Part shown: positions 11,410 to 22,640 of the stretch, piece after piece | How positions within the stretch are numbered: position 1 is the stretch's first letter | Layout of the letters: the number at the start of each line of letters is the position of its first letter | Assembly (NCBI GenBank): GCA_023374025.1 | Contig: SIJG01000069.1 | Span: forward strand, 665,342-729,341 | Direction of reading: 5' to 3' | DNA: 64,000 nucleotides | DNA from: Heterodera schachtii | Taxonomy: Eukaryota; Nematoda; Chromadorea; Rhabditida; Heteroderidae | Made by a program: the position numbers and the translations under genes | The notes under the pieces: generated by a model | Told to the model about the DNA's origin: nothing | Database searches by the model: none | Seen by the model: only the letters and a program-made list of their open reading frames with translations

Positions 11410-12585
11410 ATGGCCTTTATTATAATTTGTGCGGGTTTGTTCCTCCTTCCAGTTAAGGGGGGAACAGAAACAAGTGCATATCCAACAGATCAATGCAATG
11501 AAGGTAAATTCATTTGCACAAACAAAGGTGTTTTGGCAAAGATTCCGAAAGAAATTCGGAAAGTGAAACTTTGCTGTTCTGAAAATTGTTACATTCATGA
11601 GAATGTACACAAACTCATTCATGAATTTCCAAAAGAAATTCTTCAAGTTATTACGTGGTCTTTAATTCGTAAAGACTACGGTACAACGAGTACAATATTA
11701 TTAATGCTGTACTTGGCGGGGGGAGGATCCTTCGGATGTGGTTATGCTGAATCACGTCCTGTCTTCCCCACCACTAAAAAATTCTTCAAACATGAGTCAC
11801 CACGGACTCACCAAAATGACTCATCGGAATTTTTCGATTCAGAGTCTGATCACGTGATTTACGTGATGGATAATCGTATAAAAGGGTGGGAGATTTCCCA
11901 CCCAACCACATTTTTCAAATCAGACATAAGGGAAATGCCTATTCCCTTTCGAGAAGGTCCATTCTTCTCGGCTCGTCGGGTGAACATACCCGAGAATGCT
12001 GAGATCATCAACGATCGCTTTTTTGAGTTTGGCGACCCAGAAAGAGACCAGGAGGAGAGAGTTCCTCTCCGACGTGAACCACGCGTTCATCGTCAAACTG
12101 AGCCATTGAGCTCATGGATTGAGCGGTCTCATGGATCGCACTGGTATGAGACAATACGGGATCGCCGTATTGTCGATGAGGACCTTCGCAGAGAGCTTCG
12201 TAGAGGAGCCACTCTAATTGGCGAACATTTTGGCAGAGCTGTCGATATTCATTTCGATGGACTCACCTGTTATGGTCCGGAGGGTCTATACCTTTCTCCG
12301 GGTCTAACAGTTCTTGACCATTTTGTGCGGTTGGGTCTCCAAGTAGACCCATTAACACCGTGCATACAAGAATATGTGGGCTTCAGCCCTCATGAGGGAG
12401 GGATGTTAGTCGATCTTTACCCGATCGAGCTTGTCAGCATCCGACATCGAGTCGGAGTTCGATGGAGAGCTCCAGAGGAGGATGAACTTCATCCTCCTGC
12501 ACGTTACCGAGCCCAATCCCCTGATGGACATCTGGAGAACCGTCCTCAACGTGTAGTCCGACGACGTCCAGTGAACCGATGGTGA
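11410..12585 (+). CDS. Second ORF of the LTR element: signal-peptide protein of unknown family, 391 aa
   Basis: Starts at the first ATG (11410); the frame is open from 11305 but only with a GTG. The N-terminus MAFIIICAGLFLLPVKGG is a clear signal peptide. A cysteine-bearing segment follows (QCNEGKFIC, KLCCSENCYIH), then a hydrophobic stretch near TSTILLMLYLAGGG that could span a membrane, then a long acidic and arginine-rich region (about residues 185-391). Position after gag and before the 3' LTR, plus the signal peptide, suggests an envelope-like gene left after loss of pol. I recognise no envelope family, and the C-terminal half does not match integrase. The role is inferred from position only. 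Confidence 0.7.
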   Translation: MAFIIICAGLFLLPVKGGTETSAYPTDQCNEGKFICTNKGVLAKIPKEIRKVKLCCSENCYIHENVHKLIHEFPKEILQVITWSLIRKDYGTTSTILLMLYLAGGGSFGCGYAESRPVFPTTKKFFKHESPRTHQNDSSEFFDSESDHVIYVMDNRIKGWEISHPTTFFKSDIREMPIPFREGPFFSARRVNIPENAEIINDRFFEFGDPERDQEERVPLRREPRVHRQTEPLSSWIERSHGSHWYETIRDRRIVDEDLRRELRRGATLIGEHFGRAVDIHFDGLTCYGPEGLYLSPGLTVLDHFVRLGLQVDPLTPCIQEYVGFSPHEGGMLVDLYPIELVSIRHRVGVRWRAPEEDELHPPARYRAQSPDGHLENRPQRVVRRRPVNRW

Positions 12586-12630
12586 AAAGAAACTGAAGAA
12601 TGACGACAACAGAATTGTCGCCATCGTCGA

Positions 12631-12641
12631 GGCCCGGAGAA
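12631..12641 (+). other. Polypurine tract candidate
   Basis: GGCCCGGAGAA directly abuts the 3' LTR. It is only moderately purine-rich, but the position is right for plus-strand priming. Confidence 0.5.
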
Positions 12642-13207
12642 TGTCGCGGAAAGCGACATGAATTAATTAAACATTTAATTACTTTTTTGTTCATTAATTT
12701 ATTGATCAAATTTCTCTCGGTCGCTTCTTTAATTATGAGTCATCCTTTTCCCTTTGCATTCATTTTCCCTATGAGTCATCGATCGATTTTTGTATGTGCA
12801 TTTATCCACGTGATTTGCTCCGCCCCCATTGATTTGTGAGGGTATAAAAGCCCGCCCCACTTTCATTCTCATCACTTCTTCTCATTTCTTGGAACATCTC
12901 TTCATTTTGGATTTCACTCCAATTTAACACAATTTGTATTTGTGTTCAATTGAATAAAGAGTAAGAGAAAAGCTCTTCTCTCAATCTGTAAAAGGGACAA
13001 TCAGGAGCCCTTTCTTACAGACCATTAATTTGACCCCCGTTGGGTCATTAAGAGAGTTACAGAGAACTCTCAGGTTCAGTGTCCACATTTGGACATTGAA
13101 TTCAGCACTTGCATTTTTCAACACTGTCCCCGTTGGACAGGGAAAGGAAAGAATTCCCTCGGAGGGAAAGATTTCCTTTCCAGTGATTTTTTGTCCATTC
13201 CGCGACA
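12642..13207 (+). repeat. 3' LTR
   Basis: Same 566 bp as the 5' LTR with two substitutions (12804 and 12860). It is followed at once by the GGGGC target duplication. Confidence 0.97.
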
Positions 13208-13330
13208 GGGGCCTATCGGCACCACCGTGCCCCCAAAATTATTTTTCATAAAAAATAATAATAATTTGTAATTACAATAATAATATCGGCTTATCTTTGG
13301 CATTTTCGGCCAAAAAATGTGTTTATTTTC
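13208..13330 (-). repeat. Right half of the hairpin module split by the LTR insertion
   Basis: GGGGCCTATCGGCACC (13208-13223) and then CCCCC-AAAATTATTTTTCATAAAA match the other minus-orientation module copies (18663, 27642, 49758) and their flanks. The left half lies upstream of 8615. Confidence 0.6.
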
Positions 13331-14360
13331 GCTGACCCAAAATTAAATAAAAATAATTAAAACTGAAAATCCTTGCCTTAATTATTATATAATTAATTAA
13401 AAATTTTTTTATTTTTGTCTCTTAAATGGTGTGGCATTTACAGTTACACCTATATCAATGTATTCTATCACAAAATAAATAACAAATTCGTCAGTATTTT
13501 AAAATGAAATAAATCATGTAATATATAATCTATGAATAAAATATTATTAAACAATTTTTTATAAAACTTAAAAAGATGTTCATAGAATATAGTTACAAAA
13601 AAAAATAAATATAAATAAATGTTTGCATTACAACAAAAACAAAAATATTTTTAAAATACGAAATTAATTATACGTTATTCAAAAGGGTTAATTTATGAAA
13701 ATATAAAATATGCAAATGCCCATAAAATAGCAAAAAATAAAGGTTGGAAAATTAAAAAATAAAGAAACAAAATAGGCATTATATCTCCAACCCAGGGTAA
13801 TACAAGAAATATGTGCCCGATGTTTACAAGAGATTTCTTTCAATAATCATAATTATTGTTCTTTCTTTTAATTAGTTTTTCCATTATTTTAAATGTTATA
13901 TTCAGCTAAGACATAATAAATTTTATATATTTAAAAAAAGCAAATATGAATAGATAAGGCAAAGTGATAATAAATAAAATGTTTCATTCCAATTTTTGAA
14001 TATATATAATTCATAAATCAAATTCAGTAATATTCAATTTCAGGAATATTTAAGAATTATTATAAATTTCCAACAAACTTTCGTTAAATATTCGTAATTC
14101 TTCAAAACATATTTTTTCATTTTTTTATTATATTATATAAAAGACTAATGATTTTTCTGGTGAAATGAATATAAAATAAAATAAATATATATTAAAATTT
14201 TCTTCAATTATATAAAATACTTTTATATCTTAGCTTTTTTGGCTTCTATCTAAAAATATTGAAATCATCTTCTTAAGTTAATATATTTTATTATTTGAAA
14301 TATAACAATTTTTGGTTTATTTTGTTGTTTAAGATATCATTTTTACATTCAATTTTTTAG
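13331..14360. other. A/T-rich DNA, no gene recognised
   Basis: Nothing beyond A/T-rich sequence. A slightly more complex stretch at 13788-13835 has no open frame or family match. Confidence 0.5.
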
Positions 14361-14708
14361 TTTAGTATTTTATCACGCACGCACAGAAATTTTGTGTCCC
14401 TGAAGGCGGAACAACCCGAAACAGCAACAGAAATTATTAATTTGTTATGTAAATTTTTTGAAGAATTTTTGAATTTATTATTCAAGTGAGACTCAGCCCT
14501 CTTTCATTTAGCTTATATAAATTTAATGTAATTTATATTTAGCTCTTAATGAATTGTATTTTATTTTTATAAAATACTTTAAAGAAATTAGTTATAAAAA
14601 ATTTGATATTCTTTCAATTTGTTTCAAGTGTTTTCGTAATTTATAATTTGTATCAGAGTTACATCGCCGCTGCAAGTTTTCACACTTGTTTTAATTTTCC
14701 AAACATGA
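14361..14708 (+). CDS. Two exon-like segments of an unknown gene (partial)
   Basis: Segment 1 (14361-14485) follows an AATTTTTTAG acceptor, has no stop, encodes a protein-like stretch (VSLKAEQPETATEIINLLC) and ends at AA|GTGAGA. Segment 2 (from 14657) follows TTTGTATCAG. Joining 14485 to 14657 keeps the phase and ends at TGA 14706-14708. The intron would be about 170 bp. No start codon or domain was found, so it is either a 3' end of a gene or a relic. Confidence 0.3.
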
Positions 14709-15771
14709 ATTAATCATTTAAATTAAAATAATAAAATTTATTAATAGATAAATGTTTATAAAAAAATTAAATATTATATGTTATGTAAAAATTGTGAATT
14801 ATAACTTTACTAATGGTTTCTTTTTTCCTGTTATATTGATTTGTTTTAACCAATTATGTAATTTGCTCTGAGTAATGCTTTTCAATTAGTAGTTTTTTTT
14901 AAATTTTGTTCATTTAAACTTGAGAAAAGTTAGTTGAAGCTAAGCGGGAAACGAGCTAAAATTTGCTTTAAACAGTTTAAAATGACAAATATATTACGAA
15001 AAAATATTAAAAGTTAAAAATAAATCTTACATCATTTTTATAGATAAGATTTTTTCACTAAAAGTAATCATTAAACGAAAATTAAATTTAGTTGGTCAAT
15101 GCTGTTACAAAGCTGAATACACCATGATGATGAAATTAAAAAAACATTCTAAAAGGTTACATAAATAATTATTTCATGCTTTTTAAAATTATTATTTACA
15201 ATCAGTTCTTTGGACCCTCCAAACGATAGAATAATATAATAAAAGTAAATAAATAAACTTTTGACAATATTTTATTTTAATTAATACCAATTGAGTTTTA
15301 AATTAATTAATATTTAATACAGTACTACAGCAATCTTCCGAGCTCTGTAAAACATTACAACAGATAAAACTAGTGATGATTGGAAAAAATATATAGACTA
15401 ATGTCTTAATTAATTTAATTTTAAAATTCATAATATTATAATTTTTACAATGTAAAAAACCAAAAACAAATAAAATATAATTTAAATAAAAAATATTACT
15501 CAAATTGTATATACGTCTAATTCTTCAAATTTATTTTTTAGATTATTTCTTACTTAATATAGCAATATCGCTAAAATAAAACAAAATAATAATTCTGTAA
15601 AAATTAAAGTTTTTGCATTTTATTATTTGTTTTGCTATTAAAAAAGAGTTAATGAAAATTTTTTCTATACCAATTTTATACCTAATTCATAACTAATTTG
15701 AGATTTTTTTTTATACTTGTGTAATAATTTAACCTATGCAAACAAAATTTATTTACGAACTGAACCTTTTA

Positions 15772-15912
15772 ACATTTCTTTGCTGCGATTTTAAGGCCAT
15801 TTAAATCACAATATTCGATAAATTTATTAATAACAATCTTTTCCGTGTGAAAATATCCGTAATATCATTAATATATATATTAAAAATAATAAGGGCCCAG
15901 GATCAAACCTTG
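15772..15912 (-). pseudogene. LINE reverse-transcriptase relic, part 2
   Basis: The minus strand reads GVLQG-ILGPLLFLIYI, the conserved motif preceding the catalytic YADD in non-LTR retrotransposons. After a short decayed stretch it reads CDLNGLKIAAKKC, the motif that normally follows. The YADD segment between is lost. The relic continues at 20283-20475; the 4.35-kb hAT-type element at 15921-20274 splits it right at GVLQG. Confidence 0.75.
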
Positions 15913-16178
15913 CAGTACACCAGGGATGTGCCGAGCCAGACAAAATCCGATTCCGATTATGGCCAAAAATCCGATACGGTTTTAAAACCGATTGCGATTA
16001 TGGCCCAAAATCCGATTAATTGCGATTCCGATTACGATTCCGATTTTTTTTAAAATAATTTTTTCCCTAAAATTTTATTCATAATCAAAAATTTTTGCTA
16101 AATAACAAAAAACTTGATTACATCTGGGAGAATTAATCCGGCACCGCTTTGTTAGAAAAATTTAATTTCACTCATTAT

Positions 16179-16340
16179 TAGGGTTGTAAATTATATGGAC
16201 TATAAAAAGGCAAATATGGACATAAAATATGGACTAAAAAAGCCAGAAATATGGACTAAAAAGCTGTTTAAAAAGTTAGATGAGGAATAGGTTTAGAAAG
16301 TTGGACCCGGAATAGGTTTAAAAAGTTGGCCCCTCAATAG
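16179..16340 (+). mobile_element. hAT-type left-end fragment with ATATGGACTA repeats
   Basis: TAGGGTTGTAAATTATATGG starts a zone of ATATGGACTAAAAA repeats, followed by GGAATAGGTTTAAAAAGTTGG repeats. No inverse partner or target duplication was found nearby. It lies within the larger element. Confidence 0.35.
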
Positions 16341-18388
16341 GTTTATAAAGAAATTGAAAATTTGTTTTCAAAATTATTTCAATGAATAATAATAATTCAT
16401 CTACTTTTAATTTGGTTTTAATAAATATAAAAAATAAATATTTATCCTTTAATGAAAATTTGAAAGTCATTTAATTTTATTTATTTTTGCTTAAAAATCT
16501 GAATCCGTTCTTGACATTATTTCTCAAATTTATGTTTATTTAATAAAGTAAATTTTTCCATTTATTATATATTTATGGACTGTTTCTTTTCCATAATTTA
16601 TGTTTTAGCTTATTTTCTTTTATTGTTTATTTTGCTTAATTGTCATTATTTATATATTGATTTTTTCTCGTTCACTAAACTTGTTTTTAAGGCCCTGATG
16701 TTTACTTGTGATGAAGCCAGAGAAGAATCTTTAAATCGTATAATTTATTAATAATTTAAGGGGTGGTTTCTGTTTTCATGCTATTGCTCTATTTTCATCA
16801 ATTTTTTATTGTAAAAATAAACTTGCATTAAGGAGTAGAATTCGTTGCAATTTTTCAATTATTAATGTACATGAGTTATAAATATTTTCAGTTCTTTTAA
16901 AATACTAATATTTTATTATTATAAGTTTTTAATATAAGTACAAACAATTTAATATATACATATACATATATAAATTACTGATTTGTATATCTCTTTTGAA
17001 TGATAAGAATCGTTTTAATAAATTTCCTTTTTTTATTAATTTGTGCATTAATATTATTTGTGGGTTTTTTATTTTAAGTTTTAAAATTTTACAGTAATTT
17101 ATGCTTTAATTGGGATTAATAAATTGAAATTTTGCTATTTTTAAATATTTTTTCTTGTCGTTACTTGCGATGGAGTGATACTGGATACTGTCTCGTTATT
17201 CATGGTTAGTTTATAAATAAACCTAACGTTGAATTTAGTTGAAAAATACCCTGTAGTCTATTTATAATACATTGGAGTATTGTATATTATGCAAAAAATA
17301 ATAATTATACCACTTTATTTATTCAATTATACTCATTTTATTTATGTCAATTTTTTTAAGTAACTTCAAATAGTATGTTGTCATTAAAAAAGAAAAATAA
17401 TCTGCTTTAGAGCGTTTCAGTTGGTATATTTAAAACAGTTATGTTAAATGTTTTTATCATTAGGATATTATGTATTACTTTCTAATAGTTTTTGCTTTTT
17501 AAACTACGACCATCTTGTTCTATGGGTACTGGGAGATTTTTGCCTTTTTTGTAAAAATAAGACAAGAACAGGATTACGGACAAAAGCCATGGTTTACAGA
17601 ATACTGGGCCCGCTTGACTTTTTAGCACCCTGAACCTGACTGCAAAGGAACATTTTGAACTGCAAGTGTTCAAATCACTTTAAAACCACTTTTATCATGT
17701 AGAGAGCATAGTCGATTTGTATTTTAAATTTTCGTCTTTTTTATCTCAAAAAAAATTGATCAAGTTTCGGCGATAAAAGTGGTTAATTTTTCAAAAGTTC
17801 ATAAAAAATTTAAAACTGTTGTTATTTTATTCTCACCGGTCACTGCGTCACCTAAATTTTTCTATTTGCTGATTCTATAAAATTTCAGTGAACTAATTTA
17901 TAAGAGGAATTTTGTATCGAAATTTATTGTCATGACAATAGGGTTCAATTACAAATTATAAATATTACGTATTTATCTCATTCAACATTTTAATTTTATT
18001 TTCACTGAAACAAAATATTCGTCATAATTAGTCTTGTATTTTAATTTTTATTATTGAATTTTTATTTCTTGAATAACAATCGATGTGCTTTTCCCTTTTA
18101 ATTTTTCATTTTATTTGATTATTCATTTATCACTGCAGCTAACTATTTTCATTTTTAATTGTATATATTTTTTAGCATTTTGAATAGGTCTTGAACAACA
18201 GTTATATATTTTTCACTTGTGCATACTTTTGTATTACAAATAGCTTTTTGTTTTAAATTTGTAATTCTATTGAGAATTGGAATCCCATAATATGTATTTA
18301 ATCATGTTGCAATTCTTGTTGAATTTAGCTATAGCTATTTTTTAAATGAATTTTTTTTATTTTATTTTTCATTTTTGATGGTTCAATT

Positions 18389-19400
18389 TAGGGTTAAGCC
18401 CCGACCCCCACGACCCCCGACCCGACCCGAGACGTTTTTTGGACCAATCCCCCGACCCGACCCCCGACATGTCGTCCCCCGAGGTCCCCGACCCCCGACT
18501 TTTTGCCCCCCGACCCCCCGACACTATTTCGGGGGATTGGGGACTCCGAGCGTTTTAAAAATTTAAAAGTTAATTCATCCACGAAGGCGGGAAATATTGA
18601 AAAATTTTGAGATTTTGAACAAATTTTCTTAATAAAATTCATTAAAAATTACGAAAAACTTTCCGGCGGCGCCTATCGGCACCCTCCGGCCCCTCAAAAC
18701 CATGGTTCCGATCGGTAATTTATCAAAATATGAACACCAAGGCCGAAAAATAAGATTTTAGGGTAAAAAATAATAACATTTAGCAACATTTTTCAAATCA
18801 GTAAATTTTTACAATTTATTTGATCAAAATTCTATCAAATTTTAGGGCCGGCTGTGCCGAAAGGCGCCGCCGGGAGAATTTTTTGAAAATTTGTGTAATT
18901 TTGCCCATAGATTTTCATCAAAAATGACCAATTTTTGCGCGATTTTGAGCCAAATTTTTAAGAACAAATAAGCTTTTGCGAACCGGCGGTGCCGATAGGT
19001 GCCGCCGGAACCGAGCTTAAAATTTCTTGAAAAATAGTGACATTATGCCACAAAATTTCAAAATTATAAATATATTAAAGAAATCAGAACAATTTCGTCG
19101 CTACCCCAAAATTAGAATTCTTATAAATAAGAACAAATGGAAGTCCTGGTACAAAGGCCAGCTTGGACTCACTCTTGCTGGCGCTAACGAAATCAGATGA
19201 TTAAAGTGAAAAAAGGAAGATTTACGAGCATTTAAAAATAAAAATTGAGTTTTTCGTTAAAAATTTCGTTGATCACTACCCGATCGGGGTCCCCGACCCC
19301 CAACAATTGAGCTCCCCCCCGACCCGACCCCCGACATGTCGCCCCCCGAGGTCCCCGCCCCCCGACTTTTTGCCCCCCGAGGGCTCGGGGCTTAACCCTA
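18389..19400. mobile_element. Complete 1.0-kb hAT-type element nested in the larger one
   Basis: Terminal inverted repeat TAGGGTTAAGCCCCGA on both ends with a perfect 8-bp duplication GTTCAATT (18381-18388 and 19401-19408). The subterminal repeats are CCCCCGACC(CGACC). Three hairpin-module copies lie inside: 18663-18690 (minus), 18848-18873 (plus) and 18983-19008 (plus). No transposase. The termini resemble those at 6637-7197, but the 9th and later TIR bases and the repeat unit differ. Confidence 0.9.
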
Positions 19401-20282
19401 GTTCAATTTGTTAATTTTCTAGCTAAATCGATTTTGATTAAGTTTTACGTCTTTTGTTGGCTAAAATTCTTAAGAAAAAATTTTTAAATGCATTTTATCA
19501 TGTCTTTTTCTGGATTTTCGTGTATTTTAGTATATATTGTTAAAAAATTGTATAATATTACTTTCTGGCATTAATTTACTACTCTTGAGTTAATTTTTGT
19601 CAAGCTTTCGCATCGTCATTTGTATTTTTCAGAAAGTATAGTTTTTTTTTTTGGAAGTTTTAATTAATTTTAATTCTTTCTTCTTTCATTTCCCAAACCT
19701 TTGAGTTTCAATGTAATTATTTCCAAATTATTTAAATATTTTTTCAAGAATTTCTAACATTTATATCTCTGATAGACAAGTTGGAGATTATACTCATGCA
19801 TTATTTTAAGAATATTGGCTTTTTTATTTATTTTTAAAAATTTTCTCCGAATAAAAGGAATTTTTTCATTTAATAGAAAAATTGATTTACATTAAAAAAA
19901 CGGGCCCAAATAAAAAAATTTCACAGCATCTATTGGGCACCGTTGGAACTCACATTTTCACATATTATGCAAAAAAATAAAAATACTTTTTGTTTTTACA
20001 ATTTTTGCTGATTTATTTATAATTATTTTTTATACAATTCTATTTTATTTATGTTAAAGAGCGTAATTTTATAATGATTATTTTTTATTCAAATATTTTT
20101 TTTAAAATTATTTATTAGAATGAGAGAACCTTGCAATGGAAAAAAGTTCTTAGGGGTGTAATAATCGGATTTCAAGGCAAAATCCGATTACGATTATCCG
20201 ATTCCGATTATGGCCCAAAATCCGATTAATTGCGATTCCGATTACGATTAAGATTCCGATTCGGCACATCCCTGCAGTACAC

Positions 20283-20475
20283 CAATTAAATAATTATACT
20301 CATTAGTAAGCAAAATAAATTGAATCAATTGATTTCTTTACTTCTAAAGTTTGGCTAAAATCATCAATTACCTTTAAAAGTTGAGTGGTAACTGATCAAT
20401 TTTTACGGAACCCGTGCTTGCATTTCGATAAAATGTTATTGGTTTCAGCTCGATCTTCTTTTTGTGAACTCAAAG
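20283..20475 (-). pseudogene. LINE reverse-transcriptase relic, part 1
   Basis: The minus strand reads ALSSQKEDRAETNNILSK, then CKHGFRKN, a stop, then SVTTQLLKVIDDFSQTLE. This is the fingertip region of a CR1/Jockey-like non-LTR reverse transcriptase (the HGFRK...T.QLL..IDD pattern). Internal stops show it is dead. It continues into 15912-15772 once the hAT-type insertion is discounted. Confidence 0.75.
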
Positions 20476-20564
20476 CCTCTGCAAGATAAAAAATAATTAA
20501 TTTCAGTATTGATTTAATCTATTTATTTTATTGTTATGAATTTAATACAAATATTGTTTATCTA

Positions 20565-22640
20565 ATTGAGCAAATATTTTCTAGCAAAGACACTTTTTGC
20601 TTCTTTTTATCTTTGTTCACATATTGTTAAGAAAGAAAGTTTAGGCTTTGTTCTTATTTGTTATTTTTATTTTTTTGCTTTAATCGCTTTAAATTTTTTT
20701 GCACACATATCTTTATTTAATTTTTTCAATCACAATTTATTCTAACTTTATTTTTGCGTTTAGTTTATCATAAATATATTAATTTAGAGATTTCTTTTTA
20801 ACTATAATTAAGTTTAATTTTTTACATCTTATTTTGCACATTAAATTCTTATAACTTGGGGAATCATAGTTTAATGCTTATAATTTATTATCTTACTATT
20901 AAGCTTTTAAGATTTAAATGCAATAATTATTACATTATATAGCTCTTAACTCTAACAAAGAATTAAAACTTTAAATACTGTTTAGCAAAAATACCAATGA
21001 ATTAATGATTTATTGAGCAATTTTCATAAAATCAGTGATGTTCAAAGGTCAACTTACAGATGTGCAGTAAAAATTATTTATTTATTTTTTGTTACAACTC
21101 ATTTATTTTGCTATATTTTATGTATTTTTATGCATTTTTAATTTAATATTAATTTAGAAATTATTTTTAAGAATACATGTAAAGATAAAATTTTCATTTT
21201 TTTAATGTGATTAAAAATTATAGGTTTTAATAGAGACAAACTCCTTTATTCAAAGTCTCATTATTTAAATTTAAAAAATAAAAATTGACTTAAAATTTTA
21301 TTTTGTTTATACTTGAAATTATCGCAGTGAATAATTTTTATCTTTTCCCATGAAATATAATTTGCCTGTAAAATGAGCTCGCATTCTTTAATTATTTGAG
21401 AAATAATTATTCTATTATATTTTTTTTAATTCTGACTTTTTGTTTCGATAAAATTATTTTAACTTATATCAAATATCTTAAGTTGATTTTTTAAATTAAA
21501 TTAGATATTCTTTCTTTATTTATTTTATTATATTATTCTTCCTAGTTCTTTTTAAGATCATTTCCTTTATCTATATGAAAATAACAATATCATTGTGTTT
21601 ATTTTTTAAATATTCAATTGTTTATTACTTTTGATATAATTATTTGCATATTGTTTTTTCTATTATATTTTTAGTTATTATATTTTCATAAAATTTTTCA
21701 GTTGTTAGTTAATCTAACTCGAACTCGAGTTAATTAATAATTAATGAAAAGTAACATAAAAAATTAATATGTCAGTCCTTAATCCAATCATCATAATCAT
21801 AATTTATTATTTGCAAATAAAAAGGACGAGTTCCATTTCTTCAATGTAGATCTTAAGATTAATATTATTCATTAACTTCAACAAAGATTTAATATTAATT
21901 TTTTAAGAATATTTGTTTTTTTGAATTTTCTTTTTGTATTTCTTATCGACAAAATATGCAGCTTTTTTTTGTTGAAAATAAATTGAAATTGAATCAGAAT
22001 TAGAATATTTTATTTTATAAACATGTAATGAATAATTGCCTTGCTTTTAATTTAATGAAACATTTTTTTAATTCGTGAGTCAATTACTTTTCAGTTTTTT
22101 CAATACCTCTTGGAAACAAACCATTACTTATATTTTATTCATAAATAAGTTTATTGGAACACTTTTTTAATTCAGCAAAACTCCCATAATACGAATCAGA
22201 TTTATAAATTTTATTGTCTTCATTATAAACAAACAAACCATTAAAAACAGAACACGCAGAAACTTCTGGTTTTATACCCTAATCTAAAAATTTTAAAATA
22301 GCATTTTTTTCTTCTTCTAAATCTCTAAAATTTGTTTTAATAAATTTTTTCTATCAAATTTTTATTTTCTTTGCTTAATAATATTTCTATAAAACTTTGT
22401 TCATTGTTTTTTCTTCTAAAATAATAAGGAAGTAATGACGCATAGGAATTTAAAATAGAAAAATCCTATTCTAGAACCGTTAAATTGAGGAAGAAAAACA
22501 TTTTGAAAAAATAGCGACAAAATTTTATTAATTAATCAAACGTATTAATAATATTAATAATTAAAGTTTGTAATGGTTGATGGTTGATTAACCTGATCAG
22601 CTCTTATATTTTTTTGGTAGCAAAATTTAGGAATGCAAAA
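20565..22640 (-). repeat. Left arm of a large diverged inverted repeat
   Basis: Three blocks match the right arm inverted and in consistent order: 20565-20800 with 26660-26910, 21745-22030 with 26265-26545, and 22500-22640 with 26035-26135. The arms are clearly similar but carry substitutions and indels. With the LINE motifs at 15772-15815 also matching 26905-26945, the arms look like two old copies of one LINE-type unit pointing away from each other. Confidence 0.7.
22080..22450 (-). pseudogene. Decayed gene of unknown family inside the left arm
   Basis: Reading down from 22450 the minus strand gives a long protein-like frame (NSYASLLPYYFRRKNNEQSF, ILLSKENKNLIEK), a frame change near 22340, then DLEEEKNAILKFLD, a stop, GIKPEVSACSVFNGLFVYNE and SYYGSFAELKKCSNKLIYE, and another stop. 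About 115 residues survive with two stops and one frame change. The right arm lacks the segment, so it was inserted in one arm or deleted from the other. No family is recognised. Confidence 0.5.

Larger units (their letters stand above)
8620..13207 (+). mobile_element. Complete BEL/Pao-type LTR retrotransposon, non-autonomous, very young
   Basis: 4588 bp bounded by 566-bp LTRs (TG...CA) and a 5-bp target duplication GGGGC (8615-8619 and 13208-13212). The two LTRs differ at two positions (8782 G versus 12804 A; 8838 T versus 12860 C), so insertion was recent. Contents in order: LTR, primer-binding-site candidate, 670-codon gag ORF with a Pao-type domain and CCHC knuckles, a second ORF with a signal peptide, purine-rich tract, LTR. 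No protease, reverse transcriptase, RNase H or integrase is present, so mobilisation would need enzymes in trans. Almost the whole element, coding and non-coding, is tiled with short perfect hairpins. It is clearly richer in G+C than its surroundings. Confidence 0.97.
15921..20274. mobile_element. Complete 4.35-kb hAT-type element inserted in a LINE relic
   Basis: Terminal inverted repeat CAGGGATGTGCCGA on both ends with a perfect 8-bp duplication CAGTACAC (15913-15920 and 20275-20282). Both subterminal zones (15940-16055 and 20160-20265) consist of ATTCCGATTA/AATCCGATTA repeats. The boundary word TTCTTAGGGGTGTA is at 20147-20160. A degenerate hairpin module is visible near 19924-19946. No transposase is seen; the interior holds an A/T-rich filler, a TAGGGTTGTA fragment (16179) and a complete nested element (18389-19400). 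CAGGG ends and an 8-bp duplication are hAT hallmarks. Confidence 0.88.
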
